Shown here: positions 35,096 through 42,388 of the stretch, in pieces
Layout: every line of letters begins with the position of its first letter
Position numbering within the stretch: position 1 is the stretch's first letter
Source: Streptomyces sp. NBC_01750
Lineage (GTDB): Bacteria; Actinomycetota; Actinomycetes; Streptomycetales; Streptomycetaceae
Assembly: GCF_035918095.1 (NCBI RefSeq)
Contig: NZ_CP109137.1
Span: 8,682,001 to 8,746,000, forward strand
Reading direction: 5' to 3'
Length of the DNA: 64,000 bases
The notes under the pieces: model-generated
What the model saw: the letters and a program-made list of their open reading frames with translations, nothing else
Told to the model about the DNA's origin: nothing
Database searches by the model: none
Position numbers and translations under genes: made by a program

Positions 35096-35611
35096 CTACA
35101 TCAGGGGTGGGAGAGTTTCGGCGGCGCCGCACTTCGTGCACACCCTCGTGCCTGGCTGCCTGACCACGCTCAGCGCCTGGTCGAGGTCGAGGATGTCACC
35201 GTCGTCCGCGTCTTCGCAGTCATGGACGTGCACCACGTTCCATCCAGGCCGGCCACGCTCACGCGGGAGCCGCTCGATCCTCCACGCTCCCGCGCCCTCC
35301 ACGGCCTCCACGACGGGGGTGGCGGCGGGCACCGGCTCCAGTCCCTGCGTCGGCGCGTCGACGGCCGGCGCCAACCCCTGTGCCAGAATGTCGTCGTAGA
35401 CGATGCCTTCCAGCAGGCGGACATAGTCGGCGGGAACCCAGACCACGTACTGGGCGGGTTCCACCCATTGGTCCGTCGTCGCCTGCCATGTCGGCAGGCC
35501 GACCTGGTACATCCACGCCCGCTGCGTCTGCAGCCGTGCGTGGAGGAGGCCGTTGAGCTCCTGGCCGTCCGGGAGAACCACCAGAACCGGCGGAAGCTGG
35601 GCTGTATTCAT
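35096..35611 (-). CDS. DUF6233-like hypothetical protein
   Basis: 171 residues from an ATG at 35611. The N-terminal half has VLVVLPDGQELNGLLHARLQ and WVEPAQYVVWVPADYVRLLEG. The C-terminal half has WNVVHVHDCEDADDGDILDL and the closing TRVCTKCGAAETL, with single Cys/His residues spaced as in Streptomyces DUF6233 proteins (H-x-C ... C-x-x-C). A metal-binding role is possible. The family is uncharacterised, and my match rests on the C-terminal pattern. Confidence 0.6.
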   Translation of the reverse strand: MNTAQLPPVLVVLPDGQELNGLLHARLQTQRAWMYQVGLPTWQATTDQWVEPAQYVVWVPADYVRLLEGIVYDDILAQGLAPAVDAPTQGLEPVPAATPVVEAVEGAGAWRIERLPRERGRPGWNVVHVHDCEDADDGDILDLDQALSVVRQPGTRVCTKCGAAETLPPLM

Positions 35612-35995
35612 CTCACCACCACAAGACGTTGCCTCGGTCGGCGAGTCGGAGGTCCCTGCTCCGACCCGTGTTTCTCCGTCTGCTCCGGCTTCAGTCCCTC
35701 AACCCCGTCGACCCGCAACCATGTCCGCTGATGGGGGATGCCCCAAGCCCAATGCCGTTGCGATACGGCTTGGTCTGTCTTGGCGGGTGGATATGGGGAC
35801 GCTTCGCGGCTCGGTCCGGCCGCGCGCGGCGACCACCCGGTCCACCAGCCCCAGGCGTGGTCCCACGGAATGCCCATCAACCGTCCCGGAGCGGAACTGG
35901 CTTGGGATCAATTTCGTGGCCGAACCGCTGATCGAAGGTGCCGGTGTGGCTACCATGAGCTCCTGAATGCGCGGTGCGCGACAGGAGGAACACCT
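35612..35995. promoter_or_regulatory. Intergenic region upstream of the NACHT pair
   Basis: No credible gene. It must hold the divergent promoters of the DUF6233-like gene and the NACHT operon. The ribosome site GGAGGA lies at 35984-35989, just before the TTG start at 35996. Confidence 0.4.
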
Positions 35996-36415
35996 TTGCC
36001 CGAGATCGATTTACTGCTCGGCCAAATCGTGTCGGCAGTCGCAGCGGCGGTGGGCGCCTACGGCGTCTCCGTACTGACCAGGGCCGAGGATGAAGCGGCC
36101 GGGGCGACGGTGCGGCTGGGGCAGCGATTGCTCAACAGGATCCTGCACCGCAGCGCCGACGCCGACCCGGTTCGAGCCGCCGTCACCAACCTGGCGGACG
36201 CGGCCCCGAACACGCTGGCCTCTCGGCGCACAGAGTTCAGGGATGCGCTGCGGGAGCTACTGAGGGACACCCCGGAGCTCGCTGCTGAACTGTCGGCGCT
36301 GCTGCGGGAGCGTCCGGCCGTCCAGGCCGGCGGTGCCCACAGCGTCGCCATCGGCGGAGACAACTCCGGGATCATCTCGACCGGTGAGGGCGCGACGAAC
36401 ACCCTGCACCGGTGA
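35996..36415 (+). CDS. Small membrane-anchored partner of NACHT NTPase, with C-terminal signalling-type motif
   Basis: 139 residues from a TTG at 35996, set by the GGAGGA 6 nt upstream. Residues 5-27 are hydrophobic (LLLGQIVSAVAAAVGAYGVSVL), a likely membrane anchor. The middle is helical and charged, with repeated Leu (FRDALRELLRDTPELAAELSALLRE). The last 25 residues contain HSVAIGGDNSGIISTGEGAT, a Gly/Asn/Ser-rich segment almost repeated at the N-terminus of the next protein. The stop overlaps the NACHT start (GTGA), so both are made together. Similar two-gene sets exist in Streptomyces, but the function of this protein is not known to me. I infer an adaptor or effector recruited via the shared motif. 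Confidence 0.75.
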   Translation: MPEIDLLLGQIVSAVAAAVGAYGVSVLTRAEDEAAGATVRLGQRLLNRILHRSADADPVRAAVTNLADAAPNTLASRRTEFRDALRELLRDTPELAAELSALLRERPAVQAGGAHSVAIGGDNSGIISTGEGATNTLHR

Positions 36416-38652
36416 GCGTCGGGCCAGGCCCCCAGGAGCTGGACCCCGCTGTGCATACCCCTGACCGGCCGGGCGGCGACCGGTCGATCAAGGTCGACGG
36501 TGGCAACTCGGGCATCGCGAGCACCGGCGACAACGCGGTCAATGTGCTCATCAACGCCGGAGGGATCTCCGCCGAGGACACGCTGGCCGAGATGGTCGAT
36601 CAGCTTGTGCGGGCGGTCCGCGCCAGGCGTAGCTCTGTCGAGGATGCGCTGGCCGACAAGGCATATCTGCTCGCGCAGAAGGTCAGCGACGGTTTGCATC
36701 GTGAGGAGGAACAACAGCGGCTACGGGATCCGCGCCCGCTGCCTGTGCACTGGCGATTGGTACCTCCGAAGGCGCCCGGCCGCCGGGACAGCAACCGCAA
36801 CGCCCCGGCAGAGGCGACGGATGCTCCCCCGCTCGACCTGGCCGGTCAGCTGGATGAGATCGCGGCGGTCTTCGAGCGGACCGAGTCCGGCTGGCTGATG
36901 GTGCTGGGCGGGGCAGGCTCGGGGAAGAGCATCCTGATCCTCCGTTTCGCACTGGCCCGGCTGAAGGCGCGCACTCCAACCGACACAGCACCGGTACCGG
37001 TGATCTTCAGCCTCGGATCGTGGAATCCCACCACCACCCCACTGCGGGACTGGTTGATCAGCCAGTTGGAGCGGGACCAGCCCTTTCTGGCCGGAGGCAG
37101 CCCCAACGGATCGACGTGGGCCGCCGCGCTGGTCGGTGCCGGCTACGTCCTACCGATCCTGGACGGGTTCGACGAGATCGCCAACGGTCTGCGCGGACCC
37201 GCGCTGAGAGCACTCAACGCCGCCACCCTGCCGCTGCTGGTGACCAGTCGCCACGCCGAACTCGAAGCCGCCGTGAAGGCAACCAAGGTTGTTCCCTGCG
37301 CCGTCGGTATCGAATTGAGCGACCTCACCCTGGATGACTCCGTCAACTACTTGCTGCACGCCACCGATACGACCCTCTCCGGCGGCACGGACACCACTAC
37401 CCCGACCGGGTGGCAGTACGTCCTGAGCGAGTTGAGCTGCCGTCCCCACACACCAGCCGGCGCCAATCTCGCCGCCGTGCTGACAACACCGCTGATGGTC
37501 ACACTTGCCCGCACCGTCTACGAATCCGACCGCAACCCGTCGGAGCTGCTGGACATCGAGCTGGGCACCCGAAAAGCCCTTGAAGACCATCTCCTGGACA
37601 ACTTCATCCCCACCGCCTACGCGCGCTTTCTCAGCAACCGACCCGTGGCGGAACAGCGGCGCTGGGACCCCGAACTCGCCCGGCACTGGCTCGGCTACCT
37701 CGCCGCGCACCTGAGACAGCTCAAGACACATGACGTGGAATGGTGGCGGCTGGGAACCAGCATGAAGCTCTCCTCGCAGATGCTCGTGGTCGGAGTCGCT
37801 GTCGGAATTCTGTCCGGGCTCATGATCGGGATCGTGTACGCGGCCACGGTTGGGCTCGTGTACGGGCCTGCGTGGTGGCTCACGGAGGGAGTCGTTGACA
37901 TTCCTCTGAATGGGCTCGGGATCGGGCTGGCATTCGGGCTCATACAGGGATTCGCCGCGAAGCTCAAGGTCGGCGGCCCGGTATTCGAGCCGTCGCGCAT
38001 GCACATACAGATCCGCGGCGGGACAAAGAAGGTGCGGGAGAGCTTCCTCCCCAGAGTTCGCGGCGGGCTCGCGGGAGGCCTCGTATTCGGAGTCGTGTTC
38101 GGCCTCGGACTCGCGGCCTATTGGGTTCTCCTGGGTTATCCCGTGCTCGCGATCGCGCTGGTTTTCGGGAACGGGCTCGTGATCGGGATCGCACTCGGGC
38201 TCGCGGTCGGACTCACGCTCGCGCTCATGGCCGGGCTCGAGGCTGTCATCGAGAGAAAAACCTCCGTCAGCCCGTCGGAGCTGTTGAACACAAACCGCAC
38301 CACCGTGCTCACCCAACTGGTCGCGGTCGGGCTCGTGATCGGGCTCGGGTACGGGATCACGATCTGGCTCGTGAACGGATTCGTAATCGGGCTGTCGACC
38401 GGGCTCGCGGCCGGGCTCACGGTCGGGCTCGGGGTCGGCACTTTGACCGCTTGGGGCCGATGGGTGCTCCTGGCCCGCATCTGGCTGCCCCTGACGGGGC
38501 GACTGCCGTGGGCAGTGAACGCTTTCCTGGACGACGCCTACCGGCGAGGCGTGCTGCGCCAGCCCGGCGCGGTCTACCAGTTCCGCCATGCGCGGCTTCG
38601 GGATCGTCTGGGCGAAGTCTACGAGGAACACCGCAACCAACCCCCTGCTTGA
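36412..38652 (+). CDS. NACHT-type STAND NTPase with multi-pass membrane C-terminus
   Basis: 746 residues. Residues 22-46 carry the motif DRSIKVDGGNSGIASTGDNA, mirroring the upstream protein. The NACHT core follows: Walker A VLGGAGSGKSIL (GGAGSGKS 166-173), Walker B YVLPILDGFDEI (about 245-256) and sensor-like LPLLVTSRHAEL (273-284). A helical arm domain (RWDPELARHWLGYLAAHLRQ) leads to a long membrane region at ~455-690 built from Gly/Leu/Val/Ile helices. The tail is FRHARLRDRLGEVYEEH. NACHT proteins switch with ATP upon sensing a signal. Here the output region is probably the membrane itself or the coupled small protein. No known effector enzyme is fused. Confidence 0.88.
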   Translation: MSVGPGPQELDPAVHTPDRPGGDRSIKVDGGNSGIASTGDNAVNVLINAGGISAEDTLAEMVDQLVRAVRARRSSVEDALADKAYLLAQKVSDGLHREEEQQRLRDPRPLPVHWRLVPPKAPGRRDSNRNAPAEATDAPPLDLAGQLDEIAAVFERTESGWLMVLGGAGSGKSILILRFALARLKARTPTDTAPVPVIFSLGSWNPTTTPLRDWLISQLERDQPFLAGGSPNGSTWAAALVGAGYVLPILDGFDEIANGLRGPALRALNAATLPLLVTSRHAELEAAVKATKVVPCAVGIELSDLTLDDSVNYLLHATDTTLSGGTDTTTPTGWQYVLSELSCRPHTPAGANLAAVLTTPLMVTLARTVYESDRNPSELLDIELGTRKALEDHLLDNFIPTAYARFLSNRPVAEQRRWDPELARHWLGYLAAHLRQLKTHDVEWWRLGTSMKLSSQMLVVGVAVGILSGLMIGIVYAATVGLVYGPAWWLTEGVVDIPLNGLGIGLAFGLIQGFAAKLKVGGPVFEPSRMHIQIRGGTKKVRESFLPRVRGGLAGGLVFGVVFGLGLAAYWVLLGYPVLAIALVFGNGLVIGIALGLAVGLTLALMAGLEAVIERKTSVSPSELLNTNRTTVLTQLVAVGLVIGLGYGITIWLVNGFVIGLSTGLAAGLTVGLGVGTLTAWGRWVLLARIWLPLTGRLPWAVNAFLDDAYRRGVLRQPGAVYQFRHARLRDRLGEVYEEHRNQPPA

Positions 38653-38844
38653 ACCGCGGTCTGCCGATATGCGGCGTGTCGGCGAGCTGGGGGCATTGGT
38701 GGCCGCAGCAGCCCGAAGCGGAGTTGGTATCTGCTGGCCGGCTACCGGCGCGACTGGCTCTTCGACCGGACCTGCTCCTGGAGATCCTGTCCCGCCTGAA
38801 AACCCCAGTTTGGGCCGGTGATCAGGTTGTTTGCGTGGGCAGGT
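38653..38844. other. Gap after NACHT gene
   Basis: Short non-coding DNA between the NACHT stop and an insertion-sequence remnant. No hairpin is evident. Confidence 0.3.
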
Positions 38845-38960
38845 TCAGGCTGCCTGTTGGTATGCGTTGATGAGGCCGCCGAGGAGTTGGGGGCGGCGGA
38901 TGCGGGTTCCGACCCGGGGGAGAGGGGCTACCTGTCCGGCTTCTGTGGCCCGGAGGTCGT
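38845..38960 (-). pseudogene. Integrase-type IS transposase, extreme C-terminal remnant
   Basis: The minus strand ends RIRRPQLLGGLINAYQQAA followed by TGA. This matches the ...VLGGLINEY--AA ending common in Streptomyces IS3/IS481 integrase-type transposases. Only ~35 codons are recognisable. Confidence 0.5.
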
Positions 38961-39467
38961 CAGGTCGGCAACCAGGCGGTAACCGTCCCGACCGGCCCAG
39001 GGACGCCGTCCAGGCGGTGGGCGATGAACCGCACCCGCACCGGATAGCAGCGTAAGTCCGGATCCAACGCAACGGCATTGGCCCTGGGCCTTGTCGGCAT
39101 GCAGGCGCTGGGTGGACGGGTCTGTCCGGGGCTGCCGATGGCGCGCTGGAGGCCTTCGGCGGCTCTTGTGAGTTTGGGGCGGCTGCGGGTGGGGGCTCCG
39201 GCATTCTTGCTGGGGGACCCCGCCGGCTGCAGGCCGTACGTTGCGCACGACGGCCGCTGGTGCGCCGCTGCCGTTCCGCACCCGCCGGGGAGCCCACGGG
39301 CGTCCCGGCGCCCGGCTGAACGCCCCTCGGTGTCCTTCCACGACTTTGAGATCGATGCTTGATGATGTGTTACTCGTGCGTTCCGCATGCTTGTTGCGTG
39401 ACAAGTGTGACTGTTCCGGCTCGCGGCTACGTGACAGCGTCTCTGTGTCACCAGCCGAAGGAGTCTG
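38961..39467 (+). promoter_or_regulatory. Upstream region of the ram operon
   Basis: No gene seen. Near the ramC start, the heptamer CGTGACA occurs at 39397-39403 and 39430-39436, 33 bp apart (about three helical turns), with TGTGTCAC following. These could be activator (RamR-type) or repressor sites, but I cannot match them to a known consensus. A GAAGGAG site precedes the ATG at 39468. Confidence 0.4.
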
Positions 39468-42077
39468 ATGAACAAGGGGTACGCCGCATTCTGTGATGTC
39501 AGCCGTCATTTCTACGACGCGCCGTACCGGCGGGCGTCTGATGGTGCAAGCAGCGGTGCCCCGTACCCGGTTACGGGGCGCGACCTGCCAGAGGGGTGGC
39601 AAAGGCACCGTTCCGGTGACTGGCTGGCCTTCCGCCCCTTGGAGCGGGAACTCCCCAGCCAGGGATGGAAGATCCACGTCTCCGCGTGTCTGGACAACGC
39701 GGAGAAGATCCTCGGGACTGTGTGGGATTACTGCGTCCCACGTTCTGTCGCCTTCAAATGCATGCCGAGCCGGTACTTGCTCCATTCCCGTAACGCGAAA
39801 TACGCGAATCGCGCCGCCAGCGGAAAGTTCCTCACGGTCTATCCGGCCGACGAGGAGGAGTTCCGTACTCTCGCTGAGGACCTGGACGAGCTCCTCGCCG
39901 GCGAACCCGGTCCGGTCATCCTCAGCGATCTGCGTTTGAGCACCGGTCCGGTCTACGTGCGCTACGGCAGCTTCACCGAGCGGTACTGCTATGACGAGAG
40001 CGGCGAGTTGGTTCCCGCGGTGTCGGACGCACAAGGGCAGTTGGTGCCCGATCGCCGGGACCCGACCTTCCATGTCCCCCCGTGGGTCACTCTCCCGGCG
40101 TTCCTCGAACCGCATGTGGCGGCCCGCGCCTCGACCACGGTCGCTGATGTCCCTTACCGGTTCGAGCGCGCGCTGCACTTTTCCAACGGCGGCGGCGTGT
40201 ACGTCGGCCGGGATGTGCGCACGGGTCGGCAGGTGGTCCTGAAGGAGGGCAGGCCACATGCGGGCCTTGCTGCCGACGGAGCGGACGCCGTTGCTCGTCT
40301 CGAGCGTGAACGCGACGCTCTGCAGAGACTGGCCGGACTCGCCTGCACCCCTGAGGTACTGGACTGGTTCGCCCTCGGAGAGCACTCCTTTCTTGTCATG
40401 GAGTACATCGAGGGGCGGCCTCTGAACAACTTCTTCGCCCACCGGCACCCGCTCATCGAGGCCGACCCCAGTACGGAAAAGCTCGCCGAGTACACACACT
40501 GGGCGATGCGGATCTACCGTCTCGTCGAGGAAGCCGTGGAGGCTGTTCACTCCCGGGGCGTGGTCTTCAACGATCTGCACCTGTTCAACATCATGCTGTC
40601 CGAGGACGAATCCTCGGTGGTGCTCCTGGACTTTGAGGCCGCCGCCATCGACGACGTGACACGGCGGCAGGTGGTCGCCAACCCGGGGTTCGTCGCTCCC
40701 GCCGACCGCAGGGGATTCGACGTCGATCGGTATGCCCTGGCGTGCCTGCGTCTGGCGTTGTTCCTCCCGCTGACGAGTCTGTTTGCGGTGGACCGTGCCA
40801 AGGCCGGCCATCTGGCTCGGATCGCCGGGGAACAGTTCCCCGTACCGCCGGCCTTCCTCCAAGAGGCCGTTGCGGAAATCCAGCGGGGCCTCCCGATGAC
40901 GTCACCCGGCCCAGCGGGCCCGGAAGTACAGGGGGAAGGGGCCGAGTACCTGCCCGTGCGGCTTGCGGACTGGCCGCGCAGCCGGGACTCCATGGCAGGG
41001 GCCATCATCGCGTCGGCCACACCGGAACGTGAGGACCGTTTCTTCCCCGGAGACATCGCCCAGTTCGCCAACTCGGCCGGTGGTGCCTGCTTCTCCTATG
41101 GAGCGGCAGGAGTCCTGTACGCGTTGGCCGAGACCGGCGCGCAGCGTTGTCCGGCGGCCGAGGAGTGGCTGCTGCGGGCCACCAAGTCCTCCGCCTCCGG
41201 CACACCGCTGGGGTTCTACGACGGACTGTCCGGCATCGCGTGGGTACTCGACCGGCTCGGGCATCGGGAACAAGCACTCGACCTGGTCGACACCCTCACC
41301 TCAGGGCCCTGGCATGACATCGCGCCCGACTTGCACAGCGGCCTGGCAGGTCTCGCACTCGCCCTGGACTCCCTGGCCACGTCCACCGGCGAGCACACCC
41401 TGCACGGCAAGGCACTGCAGTGCGCGCAACTGATAGCCGACAAGGTCGCCTCACCCGCGACAGGTCCTTCCGCTGAACCTGTCGCCACCCGCGCCGGACT
41501 TCTGCACGGCGCCAGCGGAACGGCGCTGCTCTTCGTGCGCCTTTACGAACGAACCGGCGACCGTGCCCTGTTGGACCTTGCGGCCGACGCCCTGCGCCGC
41601 GACCTGGAACGCTGCGTCCGCAGCGCCGGCGGCACCCTCCAGGTCAGCGAAGGCTGGCGGACCATGCCGTACCTCGGAGCCGGCAGCGTCGGAATCGGTA
41701 TGGTCCTCGACGACTACCTCCTGCACCGCCGTGACGAACAGTTCGAACAGGCACGACAGGACATAGTCCGGGCTGCACAGGCCAAGTTCTACGCCCAGCC
41801 CGGCCTGTTCCGCGGAGCCGCGGGCATGGTGCTGCATCTGAGCCGTACCACGGCCGCGGGCCCCGGCACACATGACGCCGATGTGCGCCGCCAGATCGAC
41901 TCACTCTCCTGGGGCGCCATCCCCTACCAGGGCCAACTGGCCTTCGCGGGGGAGCAGATGATGCGTCTCTCCATGGATCTGAGCACCGGCACCGCCGGCT
42001 GCTTGCTCGCCCTGGGCAGCGCCCTGCACGAGACTCCCGTGCACCTGCCCTTCCTCCCGCCGCCGAGGCGGCCCTAG
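39468..42077 (+). CDS. ramC: Class III lanthipeptide synthetase RamC (LanKC)
   Basis: 869 residues in three parts. The N-terminal phosphothreonine/serine lyase-like region is ~1-200. The Ser/Thr kinase domain has Lys259 (VVLKEGRP), catalytic Asp369 (FNDLHLFNIM) and metal Asp388 (LLDFEAA). The C-terminal LanC-like cyclase is ~510-869 with repeated G-x-x-G motifs (LLHGASGTALLF, FRGAAGMVLHL). The zinc-binding Cys-Cys-His set of LanC and class IV enzymes is absent, which places it in class III. The enzyme phosphorylates and dehydrates Ser residues of RamS and closes the rings. It is followed by ramS after 61 bp and by two ABC exporter genes, the classic SapB order. Confidence 0.95.
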   Translation: MNKGYAAFCDVSRHFYDAPYRRASDGASSGAPYPVTGRDLPEGWQRHRSGDWLAFRPLERELPSQGWKIHVSACLDNAEKILGTVWDYCVPRSVAFKCMPSRYLLHSRNAKYANRAASGKFLTVYPADEEEFRTLAEDLDELLAGEPGPVILSDLRLSTGPVYVRYGSFTERYCYDESGELVPAVSDAQGQLVPDRRDPTFHVPPWVTLPAFLEPHVAARASTTVADVPYRFERALHFSNGGGVYVGRDVRTGRQVVLKEGRPHAGLAADGADAVARLERERDALQRLAGLACTPEVLDWFALGEHSFLVMEYIEGRPLNNFFAHRHPLIEADPSTEKLAEYTHWAMRIYRLVEEAVEAVHSRGVVFNDLHLFNIMLSEDESSVVLLDFEAAAIDDVTRRQVVANPGFVAPADRRGFDVDRYALACLRLALFLPLTSLFAVDRAKAGHLARIAGEQFPVPPAFLQEAVAEIQRGLPMTSPGPAGPEVQGEGAEYLPVRLADWPRSRDSMAGAIIASATPEREDRFFPGDIAQFANSAGGACFSYGAAGVLYALAETGAQRCPAAEEWLLRATKSSASGTPLGFYDGLSGIAWVLDRLGHREQALDLVDTLTSGPWHDIAPDLHSGLAGLALALDSLATSTGEHTLHGKALQCAQLIADKVASPATGPSAEPVATRAGLLHGASGTALLFVRLYERTGDRALLDLAADALRRDLERCVRSAGGTLQVSEGWRTMPYLGAGSVGIGMVLDDYLLHRRDEQFEQARQDIVRAAQAKFYAQPGLFRGAAGMVLHLSRTTAAGPGTHDADVRRQIDSLSWGAIPYQGQLAFAGEQMMRLSMDLSTGTAGCLLALGSALHETPVHLPFLPPPRRP

Positions 42078-42138
42078 AACCGGCTCCCTTCGGGGAGCCG
42101 CAAGGAAAGAACCGTCCCCAATTGAGAGGAACACGACC

Positions 42139-42270
42139 ATGACCCTTCTCGACCTGCAGATGATGGAAACCCCCACCAGCGAGATCACCGGCGAGCTCGG
42201 CACCGGCGGCAGCCGCGCGAGCCTGCTGCTGTGCGGCGACAGCAGCCTCAGCATCACCACGTGTAACTGA
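42139..42270 (+). CDS. ramS: SapB-type lanthipeptide precursor RamS
   Basis: 43 residues from an ATG at 42139 behind GAGAGGAA. The leader begins MTLLDLQMMETP and keeps the conserved L-D-L-Q motif recognised by RamC. The core ends GGSRASLLLCGDSSLSITTC plus Asn, virtually the known SapB peptide. Two S-x-x-S-x-x-x-C ring motifs are intact: Ser25/Ser28/Cys32 and Ser35/Ser38/Cys42. Compared with S. coelicolor RamS as I remember it (T-G-S-R at the core start), one additional Gly is inserted (T-G-G-S-R). The product is the surfactant that lets aerial hyphae leave the colony surface. Confidence 0.96.
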   Translation: MTLLDLQMMETPTSEITGELGTGGSRASLLLCGDSSLSITTCN

Positions 42271-42280
42271 GCTGTCGCCT

Positions 42281-42300
42281 ACGGGGTCTGAACACCCCGT
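42281..42300 (+). terminator. Small hairpin after ramS
   Basis: ACGGGGT (42281-42287) pairs perfectly with ACCCCGT (42294-42300), 6-nt loop, 10 nt after the ramS stop. It may protect the 3' end of the ramCS message. Confidence 0.5.
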
Positions 42301-42308
42301 GAAATGAC

Positions 42309-42347
42309 CGCAGTGGCCCCGGCTGACGCACCGCCGGGGCCACTGCG
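42309..42347 (+). terminator. Strong hairpin between ramS and ramA (attenuator)
   Basis: A perfect 15-bp stem: CGCAGTGGCCCCGGC at 42309-42323 with 42333-42347, 9-nt loop. It lies in the 118-bp gap between ramS and ramA. It probably reduces transcription into the exporter genes, so that precursor outnumbers transporter. Confidence 0.75.
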
Positions 42348-42388
42348 CTCCGACCCGCCCCTGCCACGAAGACGAGGACCGCACACCT

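Noticed and set aside
37150..38640. A 496-codon open frame on the minus strand opposite the NACHT gene, with E-P-D-R-E-P-like repeats
   Set aside because: It is the mirror image of the Gly/Leu repeat coding sequence in GC-rich DNA. It has no ribosome site or recognisable domain, whereas the plus strand has clear NACHT motifs.
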